Below, in pieces: positions 24,504 to 36,500 of a stretch of 64,000 bases of DNA. How positions within the stretch are numbered: the stretch's first letter is position 1; every line of letters starts with the position of its first letter. Source of the stretch: Nitzschia sp. pyKryTriq1 (lineage: Eukaryota; Bacillariophyta; Bacillariophyceae; Bacillariales; Bacillariaceae); NCBI GenBank assembly GCA_956465555.1, contig OY101128.1:1178001-1242000 (forward strand), read 5' to 3'. The notes beneath the pieces are model-generated. The model saw only the letters and a list, made by a program, of their open reading frames with translations. It had not been told where the DNA came from and did not search any database. The position numbers and the translations under genes were made by a program.

Positions 24504-27500
24504 CTAGTTAGTCATCTTGCCCCACGTCACGCCCTGGCCACCTTCACATGGTCCACAGTAATCGTGAGAATAGAAACGAAGAATGTCAGAATCGGCTTCG
24601 GGCACACAGAAAGTCTGGTAACCCTTGCGTGAAGAGTAGTGGCAAACATAAACCATGCTGGCCTCGTCGCCCTCGCACGGGAAATCTTCAGAAACGCAGT
24701 ATGGCATGTCATCGGGGTCGGTGCTTGGCTCTTCTGCCACAGAGTCACTTTCGTCAGTCTCTAGGCTGCGAACACACTCGCAGTTGAATTTCACATCGTA
24801 CGAAGCAACGTTCGAGTTCTTGCCGTTGTTAGGCCAGCCGTCGCAAAGTCCGGGATTCTTATTGTCGGCAGTCTTGAATTGTCCATCGTGAAGGTTAACC
24901 CGGACTGTAATCGAGCCAATGTCAGCGTCACACTTGGTGAGGTATATCTGACTGACGCCGGGATCGAAACCATTCGTTTTTTGGCAGTCATCCAGCTTCC
25001 CGTCGCCATCAGTATCAACAATTGCAGATACCCAACTGATCTGTCCAGCCTTCCAACTTTGCTTCACGCTGAATGTGATCTCGCTGTTTTGTCCGTTGTA
25101 TCCAATGTATGTGATAGCGCCCGCAGGGTAACCAACGTCACCATTTTGCAATGGTGTTACACTAGCCAACGACGCTGTACAGGAACCTTGAGGGGGGGCA
25201 ACGGGGGGGGGTGTCGGTGCCGGTGGCGTCGTTTGGCACAGACGGCTCGCTTGGCAGGGCAACACATATAGGTGCGAGCACCCGGTCTTAGCAGCATTGC
25301 ATGGCGAAGCTGCACTTTGTCCGCTGCACGGGGCAAAGATTTCGACTTCCGCCACACCGTTCGTGCACTCCGCCCCAAACACTTGTCCGGCCGCATTCTC
25401 GAAGCACTCAAGTCCGGAGTCGCCAAGGGCATCGTAGCGCACCGTGAGCTCTTTGTTTTGGCAGCCCGAGGCGGTGAATGTGTTAGACACCTCGAATTTT
25501 ACTTCTGAATCGCTCATTTCCATGATCTTGAAGGGGTTGCCGCTCATGCTGCACCTATTCGCATCTGGAGTGACATCAACGGCGCCATTGTAGCAGGACA
25601 AGAGAGGATGTTGTGGCGCAGGCGTCGGTTGGGCGGTTGGCGCAACAGGCACGGAATTTTCAGGTTCGCAAACTGGCTTACAGCCAAGGTTGAAGTAAAA
25701 AGCTGCAACATTCGTTGAAGTCGAGGCCGGCGCCTTGCAGTATTCACATTCGTTCGCTAAGTCGTTTCCGGTCAATTGGACGTACACGCTGACATCAGTA
25801 ATATCGTCAACGCAATATGCCGAGAAAGGGAGACTGACGTTTGTGCCAACGCTCTTTGTGACATTACAGTCGATGGAGCCAGCTGTGTCGTGGTAATACA
25901 CAGAAATGGCTGCCACGGAGCCACCAGGGCTGAAGATTTGGTTGATTTTGAAGTCAACGCGATCACCATCCTGGTAAGTGATGGTAACGATATCAGATGG
26001 GTCGACCACCAAACCATTCTTTCCGATGACTTCCAAGAAGTCGGGCTTGACCGTTTCGATACATTTGGTGGGGGCTGCCGTCGGCTGTGCCGTGGGTGCT
26101 CGGGTGGGGGCTGCCGTCGGTTTTGCCGTGGGTGCTCGGGTGGGCGCTGCCGTCGGTTTTGCCGTGGGTGCTCGGGTGGGCGCTGCCGTCGGTTTTGCCG
26201 TGGGCGCTTGGGTGGGCGCTGCCGTCGGTTTTGCCGTGGGCGCTTGGGTGGGCGCTGCCGTCGGTTGTGCGGTCGGTTGTGCCGTGGGTGCTTGGGTGGG
26301 CGCTGCCGTCGGTTGTGCCGTGGGTGCTTGGGTGGGCGCTGCCGTCGGTTGTGCGGTCGGTTGTGCCGTGGGTGCTTGGGTGGGCGCTGCCGTCGGTTTT
26401 GCCGTGGGCGCTTGGGTGGGCGCTGCCGTCGGTTTTGCCGTGGGTGCTTGGGTGGGCGCTGCCGTCGGTTGTGCCGTGGGCGCTTGGGTGGGCGCTGCCG
26501 TCGGTTGTGCCGTGGGTGCTTGGGTGGGCGCTGCCGTCGGTTGTGCGGTCGGTTGTGCCGTGGGTGCTTGGGTGGGCGCCGCCGTCGGTTTTGCCGTGGG
26601 CGCTTGGGTGGGCGCTGCCGTCGGTTTTGCCGTGGGCGCTTGGGTGGGCGCTGCCGTCGGTTTTGCCGTGGGTGCTTGGGTGGGCGCTGCCGTCGGTTTT
26701 GCCGTGGGTGCTTGGGTGGGCGCTGCCGTCGGTTTTGCCGTCGGCGCTTGGGTGGGCGCTGCCGTCGGTTGTGCCGTGGGTGCTTGGGTGGGCGCTGCCG
26801 TCGGTTTTGCCGTGGGCGCTTGGGTGGGCATTGCCGTCGGTTGTGCCGTGGGTGCTTGGGTGGGCTGAGCTGTAGTTGGAATCGCCGTGGGACTAGCAGA
26901 CGGCGGTTCGGTCTCGCATACAGGAATACAAGGCACCTCGAAGCTAAAGTAGACCGTATCAGTAGAGCCAGCCGAAGGGGGGTTGCACTTTTCGCACTCT
27001 TCTACAGTGACATTACCAAAGTAGGCAATGATACTGACATCCGTGAATTTGTTGTCGTGTCCGTAACAGAAAGCAGTATAGTTCAGCAAAGCATCAAGAG
27101 TCAACTCCGGTTTGCATTCATCCGTGCTGACGTCCTTATGGTAGTGCACAGAAATAGCTTTAAGCCCCGTACCAAGGAGGGTAGGGTTGATTGAGAACTC
27201 CACAGAATTTCCAGCTTGGGCCAGAATTTGAATGAGTTCCTCAAGATCCATACTCTCAAATACATGCGGTGCATTTCCACCAATCTGTTCAATGAGAGAT
27301 GGGACGGCCAAATCAATACAAGGTGTGGGGCCATCCGTTGGGGAAGTGGTTGGTCCAGAAGTAGGTCCCGACGTGGGTCCGGAGGTTGGTACCGAGGTAG
27401 GTCCGGAGGTTGGTCCAGACGTTGGTCCTGAGGTAGGTCCGGTTGTGGGTCCGGAAGTGGGTCCCGAGGTGGGTCCCGAGGTAGGTCCAGAGGTCGGTCC

Positions 27501-30500
27501 CGAAGTTGGTCCCGAGGTGGGTCCCGAGGTAGGTCCGGAGGTGGGTCCACTCGTTGGTCCCGAGGTAGGTACCAAAGTTGGTCCTGAGGTAGGTCCCGAA
27601 GTTGGTCCAGACGTGGGTCCCGAAGTAGGTCCAGATGTGGGTCCTGACGTGGGTCCTGACGTGGGTCCTGAAGTGGGTGCCGAAGTAGGTCCGGAGGTAG
27701 GTCCTGACGTAGGTCCCGAGGTAGGTCCCGAGGTAGGTCCCGAGGTAGGTCCCGAGGTGGGGCCCGAGGTGGGGCCCGAGGTAGGTCCACTAGTTGGTCC
27801 TGAGGTAGGTCCACTCGTTGGTCCTGAGGTAGGTCCTGAGGTGGGTCCACTCGTTGGTCCCGAGGTAGGTCCCGAGGTTGGTCCAGACGTCGGTCCCGAA
27901 GTGGGTCCGGAGGTCGGTCCAGAAGTAGGTCCCGATGTTGGTCCCGAAGTAGGCCCCGAAGTGGGTCCAGATGTAGGTCCAGAAGTGGGTCCAGATGTAG
28001 GTCCAGAAGTGGGCCCTGAGGTCGGTCCGGAGGTCGGTCCGGAGGTCGGTCCGGAGGTGGGTCCAGAAGTAGGTCCAGATGTAGGTCCAGATGTAGGTCC
28101 AGATGTAGGTCCAGAAGTGGGCCCTGAGGTGGGTCCCGAGGTCGGTCCGGAGGTGGGTCCAGACGTAGGTCCAGATGTAGGCCCCGAAGTGGGTCCAGAT
28201 GTGGGTCCCGAAGTGGGAGAACTTGTTGGACCGGCCGTAGGATCCTCACTAGGGTACAAACTGGCTGAAGGGGCATCCGATGGGGCGTTACTAGGAGCGG
28301 GTGAGACAGTTGGTGAAGGCGTGGGTGCACCAGTTGGTCCCGAAGTAGGACCGGAGGTGGGTCCAGAAGTAGGACCGGAGGTGGGTCCGGAAGTAGGGCC
28401 AGAAGTAGGTCCAGACGTCGGTCCCGAGGTAGGTCCCGATGTGGGTCCCGAAGTTGGTCCAGACGTGGGTCCAGAGGTAGGTCCCGAAGTTGGTCCAGAG
28501 GTGGGTCCCGAAGTAGGTCCTGAGGTCGGTCCCGAGGTAGGGCCCGAGGTAGGGCCCGAAGTGGGTCCCGAGGTAGGGCCCGAAGTGGGTCCCGAGGTCG
28601 GTCCCGAGGTCGGTCCGGAGGTAGGACCGGAGGTAGGACCGGAGGTAGGACCGGAGGTAGGACCGGAGGTAGGACCCGAGGTCGGTCCCGAGGTAGGTCC
28701 CGAGGTAGGTCCCGAGGTAGGTCCAGACGTGGGTCCAGACGTGGGTCCGGAGGTGGGTCCTGAAGTGGGTCCTGAAGTGGGTCCCGAAGTAGGTCCGGAG
28801 GTAGGTCCTGACGTAGGTCCTGACGTAGGTCCCGAAGTGGGGCCCGAGGTAGGTCCCGAAGTGGGGCCCGAGGTAGGTCCCGAGGTAGGTCCACTCGTTG
28901 GTCCTGAGGTAGGTCCACTCGTTGGTCCTGAGGTAGGTCCTGAGGTGGGTCCACTCGTTGGTCCCGAAGTTGGTCCCGAAGTTGGTCCTGACGTCGGTCC
29001 CGAAGTGGGTCCGGAGGTCGGTCCGGAAGTAGGTCGCGACGTGGGTCCCGATGTTGGTCCAGAAGTGGGCCCTGAGGTCGGTCCGGAGGTCGGTCCGGAG
29101 GTCGGTCCAGAAGTAGGTCCAGATGTAGGTCCAGAAGTTGGCCCTGAGGTGGGTCCCGAGGTCGGTCCGAAGGTGGGTCCAGACGTAGGTCCAGATGTAG
29201 GCCCCGAAGTGGGTCCAGATGTGGGTCCCGAAGTGGGAGAACTTGTTGGACCGGCCGTAGGATCCTCACTAGGGTACAAACTGGCTGAAGGGGCATCCGA
29301 TGGGGCGTTACTAGGAGCGGGTGAGACAGTTGGTGAAGGCGTGGGTGCACCAGTTGGTCCCGAAGTAGGACCGGAGGTGGGTCCAGAAGTAGGACCGGAG
29401 GTGGGTCCCGAAGTAGGGCCAGAAGTAGGTCCAGACGTCGGTCCCGAGGTAGGTCCCGATGTGGGTCCCGAAGTTGGTCCAGACGTGGGTCCAGAGGTAG
29501 GTCCCGAAGTTGGTCCAGAGGTGGGTCCCGAAGTAGGTCCTGAGGTCGGTCCCGAGGTAGGGCCCGAGGTAGGGCCCGAAGTGGGTCCCGAGGTAGGGCC
29601 CGAAGTGGGTCCCGAGGTCGGTCCCGAGGTAGGACCGGAGGTAGGACCGGAGGTAGGACCCGAGGTCGGTCCCGAGGTCGGTCCCGAGGTAGGTCCCGAG
29701 GTAGGTCCAGACGTGGGTCCAGACGTGGGTCCGGAGGTGGGTCCTGAAGTGGGTCCCGAAGTAGGTCCGGAGGTAGGTCCTGACGTAGGTCCCGAGGTAG
29801 GTCCCGAAGTGGGGCCCGAGGTAGGTCCCGAAGTGGGGCCCGAGGTAGGTCCCGAGGTAGGTCCACTCGTTGGTCCTGAGGTAGGTCCACTCGTTGGTCC
29901 TGAGGTAGGTCCTGAGGTGGGTCCACTCGTTGGTCCCGAAGTTGGTCCTGACGTTGGTCCCGAAGTGGGTCCGGATGTTGGTCCAGAAGTGGGTCCAGAT
30001 GTAGGCCCCGAAGTGGGTCCAGATGTGGGTCCCGAAGTGGGAGAACTCGTTGGACCGGCCGTAGGATCCTCACTAGGGTACAAACTGGCTGAAGGGGCAT
30101 CCGATGGGGCGTTACTAGGAGCGGGTGAGACAGTTGGTGAAGGCGTGGGTGCACCAGTTGGTCCCGAAGTAGGACCGGAGGTGGGTCCAGAAGTAGGACC
30201 GGAGGTGGGTCCCGAAGTAGGGCCAGAAGTAGGTCCAGACGTCGGTCCCGAGGTAGGTCCCGATGTGGGTCCCGAAGTTGGTCCAGACGTGGGTCCAGAG
30301 GTAGGTCCCGAAGTTGGTCCAGAGGTGGGTCCCGAAGTAGGTCCTGAGGTCGGTCCCGAGGTAGGGCCCGAGGTAGGGCCCGAAGTGGGTCCCGAGGTAG
30401 GGCCCGAAGTGGGTCCCGAGGTCGGTCCCGAGGTAGGACCGGAGGTAGGACCGGAGGTAGGACCCGAGGTCGGTCCCGAGGTCGGTCCCGAGGTAGGTCC

Positions 30501-33500
30501 CGAGGTAGGTCCAGACGTGGGTCCAGACGTGGGTCCGGAGGTGGGTCCTGAAGTGGGTCCTGAAGTGGGTCCCGAAGTAGGTCCGGAGGTAGGTCCTGAC
30601 GTAGGTCCCGAGGTAGGTCCCGAAGTGGGGCCCGAGGTAGGTCCCGAAGTGGGGCCCGAGGTAGGTCCACTCGTTGGTCCTGAGGTAGGTCCACTCGTTG
30701 GTCCTGAGGTAGGTCCACTCGTTGGTCCTGAGGTAGGTCCTGAGGTGGGTCCACTCGTTGGTCCCGAAGTGGGTCCTGACGTCGGTCCCGAAGTGGGTCC
30801 CGAAGTGGGTCCGGAGGTCGGTCCAGAAGTAGGTCCCGACGTGGGTCCCGATGTTGGTCCAGAAGTGGGTCCAGATGTAGGTCCAGAAGTGGGTCCAGAT
30901 GTAGGTCCAGAAGTGGGCCCTGAGGTCGGTCCGGAGGTGGGTCCAGAAGTAGGTCCAGATGTAGGTCCAGAAGTTGGCCCTGAGGTGGGTCCCGAGGTCG
31001 GTCCGGAGGTCGGTCCGGAGGTGGGTCCAGACGTAGGTCCAGATGTAGGCCCCGAAGTGGGTCCAGATGTGGGTCCCGAAGTGGGAGAACTTGTTGGACC
31101 GGCCGTAGGATCCTCACTAGGGTACAAACTGGCTGAAGGGGCATCCGATGGGGCGTCACTAGGAGCGGGAGAGACAGTTGGTGAAGGCGTGGGTGCACCA
31201 GTGGGTCCCGAAGTAGGACCGGAGGTGGGTCCAGATGTAGGACCCGAGGTGGGTCCCGAAGTAGGGCCAGAAGTAGGTCCAGACGTCGGTCCCGAGGTAG
31301 GTCCCGATGTGGGTCCCGAAGTTGGTCCAGACGTGGGTCCAGAGGTAGGTCCCGAAGTGGGTCCAGAGGTAGGTCCCGAAGTAGGTCCGGAGGTGGGTCC
31401 CGAGGTAGGGCCCGAAGTGGGTCCCGAGGTAGGGCCCGAGGTAGGGCCCGAAGTGGGTCCCGAGGTCGGTCCGGAGGTAGGTCCGGAGGTAGGACCGGAG
31501 GTAGGACCGGAGGTAGGACCGGAGGTAGGACCCGAGGTCGGTCCCGAGGTAGGTCCCGAGGTAGGTCCAGACGTGGGTCCAGACGTGGGTCCGGAGGTGG
31601 GTCCTGAAGTGGGTCCTGAAGTGGGTCCCGAAGTAGGTCCGGAGGTAGGTCCTGACGTAGGTCCCGAGGTAGGTCCCGAAGTGGGGCCCGAGGTAGGTCC
31701 CGAAGTGGGGCCCGAGGTAGGTCCACTCGTTGGTCCTGAGGTAGGTCCACTCGTTGGTCCTGAGGTAGGTCCTGAGGTGGGTCCACTCGTTGGTCCCGAA
31801 GTTGGTCCTGACGTCGGTCCCGAAGTGGGTCCGGAGGTCGGTCCAGAAGTAGGTCCCGACGTGGGTCTCGATGTTGGTCCAGAAGTGGGTCCAGATGTAG
31901 GTCCAGAAGTGGGTCCAGATGTAGGTCCAGAAGTGGGCCCTGAGGTCGGTCCGGAGGTGGGTCCAGAAGTAGGTCCAGATGTAGGTCCAGAAGTTGGCCC
32001 TGAGGTGGGTCCCGAGGTCGGTCCGGAGGTGGGTCCAGACGTAGGTCCAGATGTAGGCCCCGAAGTGGGTCCAGATGTGGGTCCCGAAGTGGGAGAACTT
32101 GTTGGACCGGCCGTAGGATCCTCACTAGGGTACAAACTGGCTGAAGGGGCATCCGATGGGGCGTCACTAGGAGCGGGTGAGACAGTTGGTGAAGGCGTGG
32201 GTGCACCAGTGGGTCCCGAAGTAGGACCGGAGGTGGGTCCAGATGTAGGACCCGAGGTGGGTCCCGAAGTAGGGCCAGAAGTAGGTCCAGACGTCGGTCC
32301 CGAGGTAGGTCCCGATGTGGGTCCCGAAGTTGGTCCAGACGTGGGTCCAGACGTAGGTCCCGAAGTTGGTCCAGAGGTGGGTCCCGAAGTAGGTCTTGAG
32401 GTAGGTCCCGAAGTAGGTCCCGAGGTAGGGCCCGAGGTCGGTCCCGAGGTAGGACCGGAGGTAGGACCGGAGGTAGGACCGGAGGTAGGTCCCGAGGTAG
32501 GTCCAGACGTGGGTCCTGAAGTGGGTCCGGAGGTGGGTCCTGAAGTGGGTCCTGAAGTGGGTCCAGAAGTAGGTCCCGAAGTAGGTCCCGAAGTAGGTCC
32601 GGAGGTAGGTCCTGACGTAGGTCCCGAGGTAGGTCCCGAAGTGGGGCCCGAGGTAGGACCCGAGGTAGGTCCACTAGTTGGTCCTGAGGTAGGTCCACTC
32701 GTTGGTCCTGAGGTAGGTCCGGAGGTGGGTCCAGAAGTAGGTCCAGAAGTGGGCCCAGAGGTGGGTCCTGAGGTTGGTCCGGAAGTTGGTCCCGAAGTGG
32801 GTCCTGAGGTGGGTCCGGAAGTTGGTCCCGAAGTAGGTCCCGAGGTAGGTCCCGAGGTAGGTCCCGAGGTAGGTCCCGAGGTAGGTCCCGAGGTAGGTCC
32901 CGAGGTAGGTCCCGAGGTAGGTCCCGAGGTAGGTCCCGAGGTAGGTGCCGAGGTAGGTCCCGAGGTAGGTCCCGAAGTTGGTCCCGAGGTGGGTCCGGAA
33001 GTGGGTCCCGAAGTGGGTCCCGAAGTGGGTCCCGAAGTGGGTCCGGAGGTGGGTCCAGAAGTTGGTCCAGAGGTGGGTCCAGAAGTCGGCCCAGATGTGG
33101 GGGTCGACGTCGGCACAGAGGTTGGAGGAGCACAGATGTCACGGCAAGATGGTTCAAAATGGAAAATTGTTACGGGCACGTCCTCACCCGATGGCATCGA
33201 ACAATATTTGCATTCTGTTACATTGACTTCTCCTGTCCACACAAAGATGCTTATATCCGTGTACTCGTCAAAGCACAATGCCGTGAAGTCAAATGACTCT
33301 CCATATGCCAAATTTGTGGTATAATCGCATTCCGATACGCCGATGGCTTGGTGATAATTGACACTGACCATTACAACAGTCTTGTTTGTGAAGAGATTTG
33401 TTATTTCGATGGTGATGGAATCGCCATCGGCAGAAAGAATATTTACAGTCTCATTTGGGAGAGATAATGGAAATCCTTCTTGATGAACGAGATCATCTTC

Positions 33501-36500
33501 GGTGATACCGTATTTTTCCCAGCAATCAGTGGGCTGAAAGCTGACCGACGGGGTGGATGTTGGTGCCGAGGTGGGTCCCGAAGTGGGCCCCGAAGTCGGT
33601 CCGGATGTGGGTCCCGACGTGGGTCCGGATGTAGGTCCGGAGGTAGGTCCGGAGGTAGGTCCTGAGGTAGGTCCGGAGGTGGGTCCGGAGGTGGGTCCGG
33701 AGGTGGGTCCGGAGGTGGGTCCGGAGGTGGGTCCGGAGGTGGGTCCGGAGGTGGGTCCGGAGGTGGGTCCGAATGTGGGCCCAGAAGTGGGTCCAGAAGT
33801 GGGTCCAGAAGTGGGTCCAGAAGTGGGTCCAGAAGTGGGTCCAGAAGTGGGTCCAGAAGTGGGTCCTGAGGTTGGTCCAGACGTGGGTCCAGACGTGGGT
33901 CCAGACGTCGGTCCTGAGGTGGGTCCCGAAGTCGGTCCCGAGGTCGGTCCAGAAGTCGGTCCCGAGGTGGGTCCCGAGGTAGGTCCCGAGGTAGGTCCCG
34001 AGGTGGGTCCCGAAGTTGGTCCCGAGGTGGGTCCCGAAGTTGGTCCAGAGGTAGGCGCACTCGTTGGTCCTGACGTAGGTCCGGAGGTGGGTCCACTCGT
34101 TGGTCCCGAGGTAGGTCCCGATGTGGGTCCAGACGTGGGTCCCGAAGTGGGTCCCGAAGTGGGTCCTGAGGTGGGTCCGGAAGTTGGTCCCGAAGTAGGT
34201 CCCGAGGTAGGTCCCGAGGTAGGTCCCGAGGTAGGTGCCGAGGTAGGTCCCGAGGTAGGTCCCGAAGTTGGTCCCGAGGTGGGTCCGGAAGTGGGTCCCG
34301 AAGTGGGTCCGGAGGTGGGTCCAGAAGTTGGTCCAGAGGTGGGTCCCGAAGTGGGTCCAGAGGTGGGTCCAGAGGTGGGTCCAGAAGTTGGTCCGGAGGT
34401 GGGTCCAGAAGTAGGTCCTGATGTGGGGGATCCAGTTGGGCCAGCTGTAGGATCCTCGCTTGGGTATAAACTTGCTGAAGGAGCATCCGATGGTGCGTCG
34501 CTAGGGGCAGGTGAAACAGTGGGCGAAGGCGTTGGTGCACCTGTGGGTCCCGAGGTAGGTCCCGAGGTAGGTCCGGAGGTAGGTCCCGAGGTAGGTCCTG
34601 AAGTGGGTCCCGAGGTAGGTCCCGAAGTAGGTCCTGAAGTGGGTTCTGAGGTAGGCCCCGAAGTGGGTCCTGAGGTAGGTCCCGACGTAGGTCCCGAGGT
34701 GGGACCTGATGTGGGTCCTGACGTGGGTCCTGACGTGGGTCCCGATGTTGGTCCCGATGTTGGTCCCGATGTTGGTCCCGAGGTCGGCCCCGAGGTCGGT
34801 CCGGCGGTCGGTCCCGTGGTCGGTCCGGAGGTCGGTCCCGAGGTCGGTCCCGAGGTCGGTCCCGAGGTAGGTCCCGAGGTAGGTCCCGAGGTAGGTCCCG
34901 AGGTAGGTCCCGAGGTTGGTCCCGAGGTTGGTCCCGAGGTTGGTCCCGAGGTTGGTCCCGAGGTAGGTCCTGAAGTGGGTCCCGAGGTAGGTCCCGAGGT
35001 AGGTCCCGAGGTAGGTCCTGAAGTGGGTCCCGATGTGGGTCCAGAGGTCGGTCCTGAAGTGGGTCCCGAGGTCGGTCTTGAAGTGGGTCCTGACGTGGGT
35101 CCAGAGGTCGGTCCCGACGTTGGTCCAGAAGTTGGTCCTGACGTGGGTCCAGAGGTCGGTCCCGACGTTGGTCCAGAAGTTGGTCCAGAGGTGGGACCCG
35201 AAGTCGGTCCCGACGTTGGTCCAGAAGTTGGTCCCGAGGTGGGACCAGAAGTTGGTCCCGAGGTGGGTCCAGAGGTGGGTCCAGAAGTTGGTCCGGAGGT
35301 GGGTCCAGAAGTAGGTCCTGATGTCGGAGATCCAGTTGGGCCAGCTGTAGGATCCTCGCTTGGGTATAAACTTGCTGAAGGAGCATCCGATGGTGCGTCG
35401 CTAGGGGCAGGTGAAACAGAGGGCGAAGGCGTTGGTGCACCTGTGGGTCCCGAGGTAGGTCCAGAAGTAGGTCCGGAGGTAGGTCCCGAGGTAGGTCCTG
35501 AAGTGGGTCCCGAGGTAGGTCCCGAAGTAGGTCCTGAAGTGGGTCCTGAAGTAGGTCCCGAGGTGGGTCCTGAGGTAGGTCCCGACGTAGGTCCAGATGT
35601 CGGTGCCGAGGTGGGACCTGATGTGGGTCCTGACGTGGGTCCCGATGTTGGTCCCGATGTTGGTCCCGATGTTGGTCCAGATGTTGGTCCCGAGGTCGGT
35701 CCGGAGGTCGGTCCCGAGGTCGGTCCGGAGGTCGGTCCGGAGGTAGGTCCCAGGGTAGGTCCCGAGGTAGGTCCCGAGGTAGGTCCCGAGGTAGGTCCAG
35801 TGGTGGGTCCAGAGGTAGGTCCCGAGGTGGGACCCGAGGTAGGTCCCGAGGTAGGTCCTGAAGTGGGTCCCGATGTGGGTCCAGAGGTCGGTCCTGCAGT
35901 GGGTCCCGAGGTGGGTCCCGAGGTAGGTCCTGAAGTGGGTCCCGATGTGGGTCCAGAGGTGGGTCCCGATGTTGGTCCAGAAGTTGGTCCTGACGTGGGT
36001 CCAGAGGTCGGTCCCGACGTTGGTCCAGAAGTTGGTCCAGAGGTGGGACCCGAAGTCGGTCTCGACGTTGGTCCAGAAGTTGGTCCCGAGGTGGGACCAG
36101 AAGTTGGTCCCGAGGTGGGTCCAGAGGTGGGTCCAGAAGTTGGTCCGGAGGTGGGTCCAGAAGTAGGTCCTGATGTCGGAGATCCAGTTGGGCCAGCTGT
36201 AGGATCCTCGCTTGGGTATAAACTTGCTGAAGGAGCATCCGATGGTGCGTCGCTAGGGGCAGGTGAAACAGTGGGCGAAGGCGTTGGTGCACCAGTGGGT
36301 CCCGAGGTAGGTCCCGAGGTAGGTCCCGAGGTAGGTCCCGAGGTAGGTCCCGAGGTTGGTCCTGAAGTGGGTCCTGAAGTAGGTCCCGAGGTGGGTCCTG
36401 AGGTAGGTCCCGACGTAGGTCCAGATGTCGGTCCCGAGGTGGGACCTGATGTGGGTCCTGACGTGGGTCCCGATGTTGGTCCAGATGTTGGTCCCGAGGT